From: Betaproteobacteria bacterium
GTDB taxonomy: Bacteria > Pseudomonadota > Gammaproteobacteria > Burkholderiales > Usitatibacteraceae
Assembly (NCBI GenBank): GCA_016711875.1
Contig: JADJSD010000001.1
Coordinates: 682,001-746,000, forward strand
Reading direction: 5' to 3'
DNA length: 64,000 nucleotides
Part shown: positions 1 through 8,583 of the stretch, piece by piece
Layout: every line of letters begins with the position of its first letter
Numbering within the stretch: the first letter of the stretch is position 1
Position numbers and translations under genes: made by a program
The notes under the pieces: generated by a model
Told to the model about the DNA's origin: nothing
The model's input: the letters and a program-made list of their open reading frames with translations, nothing else
The model's database searches: none

Positions 1-171
1 GATCGTGAGGACCTCGGCGGCCCCGGGGAGGGCGGCCCCGCGCAGGAAGGCCTTGTGCAGCAGGCTCTGCCCGTCCTCGAGGCGGATGAAGGGCTTGGGA
101 TGAAGCTCGCGCGAAACGGGCCAGAGGCGCGAACCGGCGCCTCCGCAGAGGATGGTCGGGATGAGTTTCAT
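1..171 (-). CDS. manC: Mannose-1-phosphate guanylyltransferase, N-terminal end (cut by window edge)
   Basis: The first 57 residues of a sugar nucleotidyltransferase that would make GDP-mannose from mannose 1-phosphate and GTP in the cytoplasm, feeding polysaccharide synthesis. The start reads MKLIPTILCGGAGSRLWPVS, with the nucleotide-binding GGxGxRLWP signature at residues 10-18 and the HPKPF lysine motif near residue 25, both typical of ManC/CpsB. The rest lies outside the window. Its position beside glycosyltransferase genes supports a surface polysaccharide role. A glucose-type pyrophosphorylase is less likely because the spacing and RLWP form fit the mannose family. Confidence 0.85.
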   Translation of the reverse strand, partial: MKLIPTILCGGAGSRLWPVSRELHPKPFIRLEDGQSLLHKAFLRGAALPGAAEVLTI

Positions 172-298
172 CGTGGGGTGTCGGGAAGGGGCCGGGGACG
201 GGCACGGGGACGGAAGGTCCGCCGAATGCCCGCCATGATACCGGGAGCGCCGGGTCGAGTGAGGGCCGGGCGCGCGGGGAGCGCGCCCGGAGCCGCGA

Positions 299-1813
299 TC
301 AGGGCAGGCAGCCCTGCGCCACGATGGCGTCGACTCGCGCGGTGAATTCCGCCGTCGCCAGGAACTGTGCGCGGACGGAATCGCGGGAAACGCCGGTGTC
401 GAGCTGGGTGATCCAGAACTGCACGCCGCCGAGGTCCCCGCCGCGGCGCAGGATGGCGTTGTAGAGATCGCCGACGAATTGCGGGTTGTTGCGCGCCCGG
501 CTGGCGTATTCCGCGCTGTTGATGAACGAGCTCGAGATGCTGTTGGCCGTCGCACCCACTGCCGCCGCGCCCTGGCACTGCGCGGTGCGGAACTGGGTCA
601 CCCAGTTCATGAACCCGGTGTCGTCCGGCATGCGGGCCAGAAGGCCGCGATAGAAGTCGACGACCGTGTTGATCTCCTTGCGCGTCGCCGGGGTGCCGAA
701 GATGCCCTGCGAGAAGCCCGTGAATTCCGGCGAGAACATGAAGCCCACCAGCACGATCTGCCGCGGCAGGCCGGCGGCGATCTGGCCTGTCCAGTAGGAA
801 AGGCCGCCCGCATCCGGCGCGCGATTGAAGAAGGTGTTGTAGAGGTCCGTGACGAACCCGGCGTCGTCCCGTCCGAGGGACGCGTATTCGGCGCTGAAGT
901 AGAACGCCGTCGCCATCGTGTACCAGACTTCGTTCACGTCGGCTCCCAGGCCCACCACGCGCGTGGCCTCGCCTTCCCAGTAAGCCTTGCCGCCGACATC
1001 CGGCGCGCGGCGCAGGACGGAGCGGTAGTAATGCGCGACCAGGGATTTCTCGCCGCTCCCGGCGAGGGGAACCTGCAGGACGGGGGCGGTGCTGCTCACC
1101 GAGAGATTGGCACTCGCCGGCACGCTGGAGAGCAGCGCGCCCGCCGCGACCGGCGGCGAGAACGTCACGGTGACCGTGCAGCTGTCTCCCGGCACGAGCG
1201 TGCCGCACGCGCTCGCCTGCGCGAACGGGGCGCTGTCCGTCGTGATGCCCGAGACCGTGACGGCCGTGTTGCTGATGTTGGTGAGCTTGACCGTCCGGCC
1301 CGGCGAGGTGGTCGCCATCGACTGGCCGCCGAAATCGAGCGAAGCCGGGGCGGCGGTGAGCGTGGGCGTCGCGGCCGCCGTGACGAACATCGCGTCGACG
1401 GCGGTGGCCGCGTTGACGGTGAGCGCGCACGCCCCGATGCCCGAGCAGGCGCCTGTCCAGCCGACGAAGACGGAGCCGGCGTCGGCGACCGCCGCAAGGC
1501 TGAGCGCCGACCCGGCGTTGACGCTCGCCGAGCAGGTGGCGCCGCAGGCGATGCCCGCCGGCGTGGAGGTGACCGTGCCCGCGCCTGCCCCGGATTTCGA
1601 GACCGTCACGGGATAGGTGACCACGGAGACCGACTTGATGCAGTTGCCGGGCGACAGGGTGACCGTGCCGGGGGCCGACAGCGTGAAATTGGTGCAGGCG
1701 GTCGAAGAAAGCGTCCCGTCCGTGACCTGCGTGACTTGCGCCATCGCCGACGGGAGGCCGATCAGGAGCCACGCGCCCAAGAGGCAGCGCGCGTAACGGC
1801 CGATTGCGTTCAT
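299..1813 (-). CDS. Secreted DUF4214 protein with ASH-like domain
   Basis: A 504-residue exported protein. I chose the ATG giving MNAIGRYARCLLGAWLLIG because a clean Sec signal peptide follows, with cleavage likely after SAMA near residue 25. Upstream in-frame codons give no signal-like sequence. After the signal come a short Cys-rich stretch, a region resembling divergent InlB B-type repeats (GWTGACSGIGACALTV), an ASH/choice-of-anchor D-like beta domain (LDFGGQSMATTSPGRTV), then DUF4214-type repeats (YRSVLRRAPDVGG, YNTFFNRAPDAGG, YRGLLARMPDD, YNAILRRGGD). DUF4214 is common in surface or secreted proteins, and its function is not settled. A shorter homologous remnant lies at 22997-23530 beside the Rhs array. 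Confidence 0.75.
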   Translation of the reverse strand: MNAIGRYARCLLGAWLLIGLPSAMAQVTQVTDGTLSSTACTNFTLSAPGTVTLSPGNCIKSVSVVTYPVTVSKSGAGAGTVTSTPAGIACGATCSASVNAGSALSLAAVADAGSVFVGWTGACSGIGACALTVNAATAVDAMFVTAAATPTLTAAPASLDFGGQSMATTSPGRTVKLTNISNTAVTVSGITTDSAPFAQASACGTLVPGDSCTVTVTFSPPVAAGALLSSVPASANLSVSSTAPVLQVPLAGSGEKSLVAHYYRSVLRRAPDVGGKAYWEGEATRVVGLGADVNEVWYTMATAFYFSAEYASLGRDDAGFVTDLYNTFFNRAPDAGGLSYWTGQIAAGLPRQIVLVGFMFSPEFTGFSQGIFGTPATRKEINTVVDFYRGLLARMPDDTGFMNWVTQFRTAQCQGAAAVGATANSISSSFINSAEYASRARNNPQFVGDLYNAILRRGGDLGGVQFWITQLDTGVSRDSVRAQFLATAEFTARVDAIVAQGCLP

Positions 1814-1979
1814 CCGGTGAATCCCTCCAGTAGTCTTGCCCGCCGAACCTCGCGGCCGGGCCTCATTGGTGGACAAGCCCCTGATCCGAAAGGTTCCTCG
1901 GCAGGGTTCGCCCATGCCCCCCATTCTACCCCCCGGCTATGGCGCAAGCCCCGGAAAAGTCGACGAAACGCGCAGATGA

Positions 1980-2010
1980 GGCCGGGCTCGGTGCCAAAAT
2001 GATACAATTC
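1980..2010 (+). promoter_or_regulatory. Possible extended -10 promoter in the divergent intergenic region
   Basis: The 348-bp gap between the divergent DUF4214 gene and the TPR membrane protein (1814-2161) has no convincing gene. It contains an AT-richer patch with TGATACAAT (TACAAT at 2003-2008), which matches an extended -10 element for rightward transcription. No good -35 box is visible. Weak evidence. Confidence 0.25.
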
Positions 2011-2161
2011 GTCATAGGGTTAGCGTCGGCTCCCCAGGGGCCCGCGCTTGCGGAAAGCCCGGGCGGCCCAACCCGCTCCAACAGGGAACGCCGGGCCGTC
2101 CTCGCCTTGCCGGAAGGCCCGGCGATCGTTTTCCGGACGCCAGGGACAGACAGTCACGCCA

Positions 2162-4120
2162 ATGGGTGCAAGGCAATTCCGTAGCGAGTGGATCTGGCTG
2201 CCCTTGGTCGCGGCCGGCATCCTCGCCATCTACCTGCCGGGCCTGGGCAACACGCTCGTCTTCGACGACGGCCCCCTCGCCGAGGACCTCTTCAACCGGT
2301 ACCGCGCGCTCACGGAGCTGCGCGTGCGCCAGCTCTCCTACGGCAGCTTCCCCTGGCTGGCGGCGGTTTTCGGCGACGGCTGGTGGAAGCAGCGCCTGGT
2401 GAACCTCGCGATACACGCCGGCGTCGTCGTCGCGCTGTGGGGCCTTTACCGCGAGATCCTCGCGCACATCGCGGCTCCCGAGGGCGATGCCGGCCCGCGG
2501 CCGGACTACGCCAACGCGCCGGCCCTGGGCCTCGCCATCGGCTTCTTCGCGTTGAACCCCGTCGCGACCTACGCCGTCTCGTACCTCATCCAGCGCTCGA
2601 TCCTCCTGGCGACGCTCTTCGTCGTCGCGGGGCTCTTCCTCGTCATGCGCTGGCTCGCGACGCGCAGGGCGTGGTTCCTCGTCGCGGCCGTGCTCTGCTA
2701 CGCGCTCGCCATCGCCTCCAAGGAGCACGCGATCCTCGCGCCGCTCGCGGCGATCCCGCTCTTCCTCCTGGCCCGCCGGCCCACGATGAAACAGCTCCTG
2801 CCGGTGGCCGCGGCCGGCGTGCTGCTCGCGGGCGCGGCGGCCGCGCTCCTCGCCCTCAAGTACGGCGAGATCCTGGGCAAGCCCTTCGACCTCTGGTCGC
2901 AGATCTACATGCGCCAGCTCTCGGAGCAGAGCCCGGAGGCCGGCAAGAACGCGTACCTGCTCTCGGTGATGAACCAGTCGTGGCTCTACTTCCGCTACGG
3001 CCTCACCTGGTTCCTGCCCTACGAGGGCTGGATGTCGATCGACCTGCGCACGCCCTTCCCCACGACCCTCGCGACGTTCCCGCAGGTGCTGGGTCCCGTG
3101 CTCTACCTCGCGACGATCGCGGCGGGCTTCGCGCTCCTGCTGCGCCACCGCGACTGGCGCGCGCTCGTGGGCGTCTCGATCCTGCTGCCCGCGCTCCTTT
3201 TCGCCTCGGAATTCGCGACGGTTTGGGTCCAGGACCCGTTCGTGCTCTACCGCAGCTACCTGTGGGCCATCGGCGTGCCGGGGCTCGTCTTCTTCCTCGC
3301 GCACGGCCCGAACCCGCGCATCCTTCTCGCGGTCGGCCTCGTCTTCGGCGGCTGGATGATCTGGCAGGCCGGCGATCGCGTGCTCACGATGGCGAACGCC
3401 GAGAAGGTGTGGACGGACGCCATCCAGAAGATGCCCGACGACCCGCGCGCCGTGGGCCGCTGGTTCCCGCACCTGAACCGCGGCAACTTCTACCTCGAGA
3501 ACGCGAGCCCCGCGCTCGCCCTCAAGGACTTCGAGGCCTCCTCGAAGCTGGGCGACATGGGCATGGGCGCGTTCAACATGGGCAGCGTGCTCATGGCGGG
3601 CGGCAAGGGCAAGGATGCGATCGCCGCCTTCGACGCCGCCGAGAAGCAGGGCTACGCGATGGCGAACCTGCCCTGCCAGCGAGGGAGCCTCAAGCTCGGC
3701 CTGGGCAAGCCGGAGGAGGCGCGGGCCGATCTCGCCCGCTGCCTCGCGATGGACCCGGCGCCGCCCGTCCGCGCCCAGGCGCTCGTGCAGCTCGGGCGCA
3801 TCGACCTGCAGGCGGGCCGGCGCCCCGAGGCCATCGCGACCCTCGGCCAGCTCCTCGAGCTCCAGCCCGCGCACCGCGAGGGCAAGTACCTCCTCGGCAT
3901 GGCCTACGTGATGTCGAGCGAGCATGAGAAGGGCAAGGCGATCCTGGACCGGCTGATCGCCGAGGAGCCCGCGGCGCTCGCCTATTACGCGCGCGCCGTG
4001 GCGAACCACGGCCTCAAGCGCAAGGCCGAGGCGCTCGCGGACATCGACAACGCCGCGCGTCTCGCCCCGGGCGACGCCAACATCCGCGAGTGGCAGGCTC
4101 GCATCCGGAGCATGAAGTGA
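2162..4120 (+). CDS. Multi-spanning membrane protein with C-terminal TPR repeats
   Basis: A 652-residue inner-membrane protein. About ten hydrophobic segments fill residues 10-430, followed by a soluble tail rich in tetratricopeptide-like helices (for example LGDMGMGAFNMGSVLMAGGKG and QALVQLGRIDLQAGRRPEA) up to the C terminus. The early motif YLPGLGNTLVFDD with its paired acidic residues resembles bacterial relatives of GT-C/TMTC protein O-mannosyltransferases, so a glycosyl transfer or polymer assembly role is plausible but inferred. I preferred the ATG at 2162 (MGARQFRSEW) to one 38 codons upstream because the membrane domain starts right after it. The stop overlaps the next gene's GTG, so the two are translationally coupled. 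Confidence 0.6.
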   Translation: MGARQFRSEWIWLPLVAAGILAIYLPGLGNTLVFDDGPLAEDLFNRYRALTELRVRQLSYGSFPWLAAVFGDGWWKQRLVNLAIHAGVVVALWGLYREILAHIAAPEGDAGPRPDYANAPALGLAIGFFALNPVATYAVSYLIQRSILLATLFVVAGLFLVMRWLATRRAWFLVAAVLCYALAIASKEHAILAPLAAIPLFLLARRPTMKQLLPVAAAGVLLAGAAAALLALKYGEILGKPFDLWSQIYMRQLSEQSPEAGKNAYLLSVMNQSWLYFRYGLTWFLPYEGWMSIDLRTPFPTTLATFPQVLGPVLYLATIAAGFALLLRHRDWRALVGVSILLPALLFASEFATVWVQDPFVLYRSYLWAIGVPGLVFFLAHGPNPRILLAVGLVFGGWMIWQAGDRVLTMANAEKVWTDAIQKMPDDPRAVGRWFPHLNRGNFYLENASPALALKDFEASSKLGDMGMGAFNMGSVLMAGGKGKDAIAAFDAAEKQGYAMANLPCQRGSLKLGLGKPEEARADLARCLAMDPAPPVRAQALVQLGRIDLQAGRRPEAIATLGQLLELQPAHREGKYLLGMAYVMSSEHEKGKAILDRLIAEEPAALAYYARAVANHGLKRKAEALADIDNAARLAPGDANIREWQARIRSMK

Positions 4121-6012
4121 AGGCGCCCTGGCGGGTGCTGCACGTCGGCAAGTTCTTCGCGCCGGTGTCGGGCGGAATGGAACGCTTCCTGGGCGACCTC
4201 GTGGCCGCCCAGCAGGCGCGGGGCGATTCGGTGATGGTGCTCGTGCACGACGGCGGCGGCCGGCTCGAGGGCGGCGATCCGGCCTGGCTGCGGCGCTGCC
4301 CCGTATGGCTGCAGCTCGTCTTCACGCCCCTGAGCCCGACCTTCGGCCTCTGGCTTCGTCGTGCCATCCGCGAACACGACCCGGAAGTGCTCCACCTGCA
4401 CGTGCCCAACGTGAGCGCGTTCTGGGCGCTGCTGCTCCCGTCGGCCTGGCGCCTGCCGTGGGTGGTGCACTGGCATTCGGACGTGGAATCCTCGCGCTTC
4501 AAGGTCTCGCTTCGGCTCCTGTATCCGTTCTACCGCGTGCTCGAGACGGCACTCCTCGACCGCGCCGCGTGCATCGTCTCCACCTCGCGCGAGTACCTCG
4601 AGGCGAGCGGGCCCCTCGCCCCGTGGCGCGAGAAGTGCCACGTCGTGGCCCTCGGCATGGACCCGGACCGGCTGCCGGACGTCGACGCGCGCGAAGGCGA
4701 GAGCCTCTGGCCCGGCGCGGGCCTGCGCGTGCTCGCCGTCGGACGCCTCACCTACTACAAGGGCTTCGAGACGCTCGTGGCCGCCGCCGCGGCGGCGGGC
4801 GCGACGCTCGTCATCGCCGGGGAAGGCGAGGAGCGCCCCGTACTCGAGCGCGCGCTCGCCGAGGCGGGAGATCCCGCGAACATCCGTCTCGCGGGGGCCG
4901 TGGACGACACGACGCTCGCGCGCCTCATGGCCTCGTGCGACGTCTTCGCCCTGCCCTCGCGCGAGCGCACCGAAGCCTTCGGCATCGTCCTGATGGAGGC
5001 GATGCGCTACGCGAAGCCGCTCCTCGCGAGCCGCCTCGCCGGCAGCGGCATGCTCGCCGTGGCGAAGGAGGGCGTGAACGCCCTGCTCGCGCCGCCCGAG
5101 GACGTACCCGCCTGGCGAGCCGCGATCGAACGGCTGGCGGCCGACCCGTCGCTTCGCGAGCGCCTGGGCCGCGCCGGCGAGGCGCGCTACCGGGACGAGT
5201 ACCACATCGCCTCGATCGCGCAAGGCGTCGACGCCATCTACCGCCACGCGAATGCCGTGGTGTCCGGCGATACCCGCGACGATCCGGTCGCGCCGGGGCG
5301 TCTCCTGGTGGTCATCCCCGCACTCAACGAGGCCGAGGACATCGGCGACGTGATCGACCAGGTGCACGGCCTGGGCCTGGCCGACGTGCTCGTGGTGGAC
5401 GACGGCAGCACGGACGGCACGCCCGACGTGGCGCGCGCGCACGGCGCCACGGTGATGCGCGCGCCGCTCTGGCAGGGCGCCTGGGGCGCCATCCAGACCG
5501 GGCTTCGCTACGCGGTGCGCCGCGGCTACGCCGGCGTGGTGACCCTCGACGCCGACGGCCAGCACGAGCCCGCCTACGTGCCCGGGCTGCTCGCGGCCGC
5601 CGGGCGCGCGGACGTCGTCATCGCCGCGTGCCCGAGCCGGGGCAGCGTGATGCGCCACATCGCATGGTCCTATTTCCGCATCCTCACGGGCTTTCGCCTC
5701 GAGGACCTCACCCGGGCTTCCGGTTCTGCTAACGCGCGCGCCTGCCGGCTGCTGGCCGGCCCGGAGGCGACGCTCCTCGACTACCAGGACGTCGGCGTGC
5801 TCCTGCTGCTCAGCCACGCTCGCATGCGCATCGTCGAGATTCCGGTGGCGATGAACGCACGACGCCACGGCGCCTCTCGCGTATTCTCCTCGTGGTTCAC
5901 CGTCGGCCGTTACATGGCCGAGACCACGCTCCTGTGCCTCGCGCGGGGGGGCTTCACGCGGCCCGGGCGCCGCCGCCCCCATGCGCCGGCCGATCCGGCC
6001 CCGAATCCATGA
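4117..6012 (+). CDS. Bifunctional glycosyltransferase, GT4 (GT-B) fused to GT2 (GT-A)
   Basis: A 631-residue protein with two glycosyltransferase domains. Residues 1-375 form a GT-B, family 4-like enzyme (KFFAPVSGGMERF near the N terminus; a C-terminal acceptor/donor region with LPSRERTEAFGIVLMEAM holding the usual EX7E glutamates). Residues 390-620 are a GT-A, family 2, polyprenyl-phosphate-mannose-synthase-like domain with VIPALNEAEDIGD, VVDDGSTDGT and LDADGQH (the DXD metal site). The GTG start at 4117 overlaps the previous stop (GTGA) and is followed directly by the GT-B N terminus. The stop overlaps the next gene by ATGA. The fusion suggests two sequential sugar transfers, one probably to a lipid phosphate, in surface glycan assembly. 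Confidence 0.8.
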   Translation: MKAPWRVLHVGKFFAPVSGGMERFLGDLVAAQQARGDSVMVLVHDGGGRLEGGDPAWLRRCPVWLQLVFTPLSPTFGLWLRRAIREHDPEVLHLHVPNVSAFWALLLPSAWRLPWVVHWHSDVESSRFKVSLRLLYPFYRVLETALLDRAACIVSTSREYLEASGPLAPWREKCHVVALGMDPDRLPDVDAREGESLWPGAGLRVLAVGRLTYYKGFETLVAAAAAAGATLVIAGEGEERPVLERALAEAGDPANIRLAGAVDDTTLARLMASCDVFALPSRERTEAFGIVLMEAMRYAKPLLASRLAGSGMLAVAKEGVNALLAPPEDVPAWRAAIERLAADPSLRERLGRAGEARYRDEYHIASIAQGVDAIYRHANAVVSGDTRDDPVAPGRLLVVIPALNEAEDIGDVIDQVHGLGLADVLVVDDGSTDGTPDVARAHGATVMRAPLWQGAWGAIQTGLRYAVRRGYAGVVTLDADGQHEPAYVPGLLAAAGRADVVIAACPSRGSVMRHIAWSYFRILTGFRLEDLTRASGSANARACRLLAGPEATLLDYQDVGVLLLLSHARMRIVEIPVAMNARRHGASRVFSSWFTVGRYMAETTLLCLARGGFTRPGRRRPHAPADPAPNP

Positions 6013-6368
6013 AACCCACCTATATCGCCATCGTCCTCGTCGGCATCGGGCTCGCGCTCGGCATCGTCTATCTCGTCCGCCGCGACCACATCTACATCCG
6101 CCAGGCGCTCTTCTGGCTGGCGGTCGCCGGCGTGTCGTTCGTGCTCGCGGTCTTCCCCCTCATCGACGCCGTCGGCGGGTTCTTCGGCATCGCGTACCCG
6201 CCCACGCTCGTGCTGCTCGCGGCGATCGTCGTGCTTGTCGTGAAGGCCCTGCTCTCGGACATCGCCCATACGCAGCAAAGCCGGGACCTGCGCCGCCTGA
6301 ACCAGCGCATCGCCATGCTCGAGGCCGAGAGTGCGGCCCCGCGGCCGCCGAAGGACGACGCGCCATGA
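6009..6368 (+). CDS. DUF2304 small membrane protein
   Basis: A 119-residue protein with an N-terminal transmembrane helix (residues 4-22), two more hydrophobic segments (about 34-54 and 60-80), and a short charged cytoplasmic coiled tail with RRLNQRIAMLEAE. This is the DUF2304 layout. Genes of this family usually sit next to polyprenyl-phosphate GT2 enzymes and may help to anchor or partner them. The ATG overlaps the preceding stop (ATGA at 6009-6012). Its own stop overlaps the ATG of a 13-codon open frame that bridges to the next gene. Confidence 0.75.
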   Translation: MKPTYIAIVLVGIGLALGIVYLVRRDHIYIRQALFWLAVAGVSFVLAVFPLIDAVGGFFGIAYPPTLVLLAAIVVLVVKALLSDIAHTQQSRDLRRLNQRIAMLEAESAAPRPPKDDAP

Positions 6369-6406
6369 ACGCCCCCACGAACCGCCCAGGAAACCGTGTG
6401 TCATGA
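6365..6406 (+). CDS. 13-codon bridging minigene (coupling ORF)
   Basis: A tiny frame, MNAPTNRPGNRVS, whose ATG overlaps the DUF2304 stop (ATGA at 6365-6368) and whose TGA overlaps the ATG of the FkbM methyltransferase (ATGA at 6403-6406). Both overlaps are exact. A terminating ribosome could step through this frame and re-initiate on the next gene, so it may act as a translational relay. Chance cannot be excluded for so short a frame, and no function for the peptide is claimed. Confidence 0.35.
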   Translation: MNAPTNRPGNRVS

Positions 6407-7269
6407 CCCCTCCCTACGAAGACATGCTCGAGCAGCTCTACCGCACGCTGCTGCGCCCCGGCGACGTGGCGATCGACGTCGGCGCCCACGTGGGCCGGCA
6501 CGCCTTTCCCATCGCCGACGCGGTCGGTGCAGCCGGACGGGTGTTCTGCTTCGAGCCGCTTCCGCAGCAATACGCGACGCTCGAGAATCGCATCGCGTCG
6601 CGTGACGCGTCCGCCCGGTCCGCGAGCGGCGAGATCGTTCCCCACAATCTCGCCCTGGGCGACGAAGAGGGCGAGGCGAACTTCACGGTCGTGCCGGACT
6701 TCCCCGAGTACAGCGGGTTCCGGGAGCGCTCGTACGGCGATTCCGCCCTCCGGACGGAGTCGATCCGCGTCCAGGTCCGAAGGCTCGATGCGCTGCGCGG
6801 CGGGTTCGGCAAGGTCCGTTACATGAAGATCGACGCCGAGGGCGCGGAGCTGCTCATCCTGCGGGGCGCGCGCGCGCTCCTTGCCGAGTCGCGGCCCGTC
6901 GTCTCCTTCGAGTTCGGCAACGCCGCGCTGGTCAACTACCCGTACACGGCCGCCGACTGCTTCGACTACTTCGCCGGCCTCGGCTACGCGGTCTACTCGA
7001 TCTTCGGGCAGGCGCTGGGCCGCGACGAGTTCGTCCAATGCGCGCACGACCAGTATTTCTGGGACTACTTCGCGATCCCCTCGGAGCAGCCGTGGACCCT
7101 GGGTCACCAGCACATCGGGATCCTGGTGAGACAGCTGGCGACCTCGGGCCCGGCGGAAGACATCGAGTCACGCGCCCGCCTCGAGGCCGTGATGGGCAGC
7201 CTTTCGTGGCGCGTGACGGCGCCCCTGCGCAAGCTGGCGACGCTGCTGGGAGCCCGGCGCGGTGCCTAA
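6403..7269 (+). CDS. FkbM family methyltransferase
   Basis: A 288-residue SAM-dependent methyltransferase. Motif I is seen as AIDVGAHVGRHAFPIA (residues about 21-36), the acidic ribose-binding strand as VFCFEPLP, and the characteristic FkbM segment as MKIDAEGAELLILRGA with the conserved D-x-E-G. FkbM enzymes commonly O-methylate sugars of surface glycans. Position at the end of the glycosyltransferase run fits that role, but the acceptor cannot be told from sequence. The ATG at 6403 overlaps the stop of the preceding minigene. The last 40 residues are basic and amphipathic and may touch the membrane. Confidence 0.8.
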   Translation: MTPPYEDMLEQLYRTLLRPGDVAIDVGAHVGRHAFPIADAVGAAGRVFCFEPLPQQYATLENRIASRDASARSASGEIVPHNLALGDEEGEANFTVVPDFPEYSGFRERSYGDSALRTESIRVQVRRLDALRGGFGKVRYMKIDAEGAELLILRGARALLAESRPVVSFEFGNAALVNYPYTAADCFDYFAGLGYAVYSIFGQALGRDEFVQCAHDQYFWDYFAIPSEQPWTLGHQHIGILVRQLATSGPAEDIESRARLEAVMGSLSWRVTAPLRKLATLLGARRGA

Positions 7270-7301
7270 GCTGGCAGCCGCCGCAAACCGGGAAGGCCGC
7301 G

Positions 7302-7802
7302 ATGGAGAGTGAACCCATCGTATTCACGGTGCGCTACACGCGCGAGGCCTGCTGGATCTCGGCCCTGCGCTACTGGCAGCGCCGCATGGGCGTGCGCTAC
7401 GCCATCGAGGTGGTGATCGGCGTGGGCCTCATCGCGCTCGCGACCCAGGGCCCCTACCGCTGGCTCGAGATCGCGCTGTGGGTGGTGGTGTCGATCTTCA
7501 TCTTCCTGGGCGCGGCCATCCTCGTCATCCACTGGCGGCGCGCGCTGGCGGGCCTCGCCGCACTCGACCCGCCCGAGAGCACCTGGCGCCTCACCGAGGA
7601 GACCATCGGGCAGAAGAGCAGCCTGGGCGAGAGCGCCATCCGCTGGGAGGGCCTGGTGGAGCTGTGGAAGTTCGACGACGTGTGGCTCCTCATCTGGGGC
7701 CGCGACGTCTACAGCACCCTGCCGGTGAACCAGTTCCCGCGCATCGCCCGGCAGTTCGTCGAGCGCAAGCTCAAGGAGACGGGCGCGAGGATCCGCGGGT
7801 AG
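7302..7802 (+). CDS. YcxB-like membrane protein
   Basis: A 166-residue protein with two adjacent transmembrane helices (residues about 32-50 and 58-78) and a C-terminal beta-rich region (STWRLTEETIGQKSSLGESAIRWEGLVELWKF) typical of the YcxB-like C-terminal domain. The family function is unknown. The ATG at 7302 gives a complete product. A longer upstream frame overlaps the FkbM gene and is not supported. It stands alone, 32 bp after fkbM and 72 bp before the PilZ gene. Confidence 0.65.
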   Translation: MESEPIVFTVRYTREACWISALRYWQRRMGVRYAIEVVIGVGLIALATQGPYRWLEIALWVVVSIFIFLGAAILVIHWRRALAGLAALDPPESTWRLTEETIGQKSSLGESAIRWEGLVELWKFDDVWLLIWGRDVYSTLPVNQFPRIARQFVERKLKETGARIRG

Positions 7803-7874
7803 AAAAGGCTCAAGTCGGGCCGCCACCTGCCGTTAACCGGTCGATGGCGCGCATTTCGCGCGCCCCGACCGACC

Positions 7875-8573
7875 ATGCCCCGCCTCTCCCCCGCCAACCT
7901 GGACGATCCCCGCGTCACCTTCGCCGCCCTGGCCTTCCCGATCGGCACGCGGGTCGCGCTGCGCTTCGACGAGGACCCGGACGAGCGCAGTCTCATGCTC
8001 GGCCTCATCGGCTGGATGGAGCCCGAATCGGTGCTCGCGGGCGGCGCCTCGCGCATCGCGCTGCCGGCCCACGCACGGGAAGGCGCCGGCGTGCGCGCGC
8101 GGCTGCGGCAGGGTTCGCTCGTGTGCACCTTCGCCTCGCGGCTGCTCAACGTGCGCGTGCTTCCCCATCCCTGCCTGCAGCTCGCCTACCCGACGGCGCT
8201 GCACCTGAGCCGCGTGCGCGACGCGATGCGCGTGCGCACCGGCATCCCGGCCACCGCGGTCGTGGACGGCATGGACGAGCGCATCGACTGCTCCATCCGC
8301 GACCTGAGCCCGAAGGGCGTGCGCGTGGTCGCCGCGAGACGCCTGGGCGAGACCGGCTGCCGCGTGGACCTTCGCTTCACCTTGGACGTGGACGAGGCCG
8401 CCGTGCCGGTCGCCCTGGGCGGACGCGTGCTCCACGCGACGCCGGCGCGCGTGAACGGCTATTCGGCGGGATGGACCCACGGCGTGGTGCTTTCGGCCCT
8501 GCCCATCACGTCGCTCGAGACCATCGAGTGCTACCTGCGCGCGCGGCGCGCCGGGAAGCCGTCCGAAGGCTGA
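7875..8573 (+). CDS. YcgR-like PilZ-domain protein
   Basis: A 232-residue cytoplasmic protein with an N-terminal beta-rich module (residues 15-105, YcgR-N/flagellar-brake-like) and a C-terminal PilZ domain. The c-di-GMP-binding signature is visible: RxxxR as RDAMR at residues 115-119 and DxSxxG as DLSPKG at 143-148. It should bind c-di-GMP and change a surface or motility output. No flagellar gene lies near it here, so the target is unknown. A frameshifted GGDEF gene at 58 kb is the only other c-di-GMP gene in the window. Confidence 0.75.
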   Translation: MPRLSPANLDDPRVTFAALAFPIGTRVALRFDEDPDERSLMLGLIGWMEPESVLAGGASRIALPAHAREGAGVRARLRQGSLVCTFASRLLNVRVLPHPCLQLAYPTALHLSRVRDAMRVRTGIPATAVVDGMDERIDCSIRDLSPKGVRVVAARRLGETGCRVDLRFTLDVDEAAVPVALGGRVLHATPARVNGYSAGWTHGVVLSALPITSLETIECYLRARRAGKPSEG

Positions 8574-8583
8574 CGGCCCGTCG

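Noticed and set aside
168..1772. Long open frame opposite the DUF4214 gene, one of many such antisense frames in the window
   Set aside because: Composition is Arg/His/Gly-rich without domains; it is a GC-driven shadow of the real gene.
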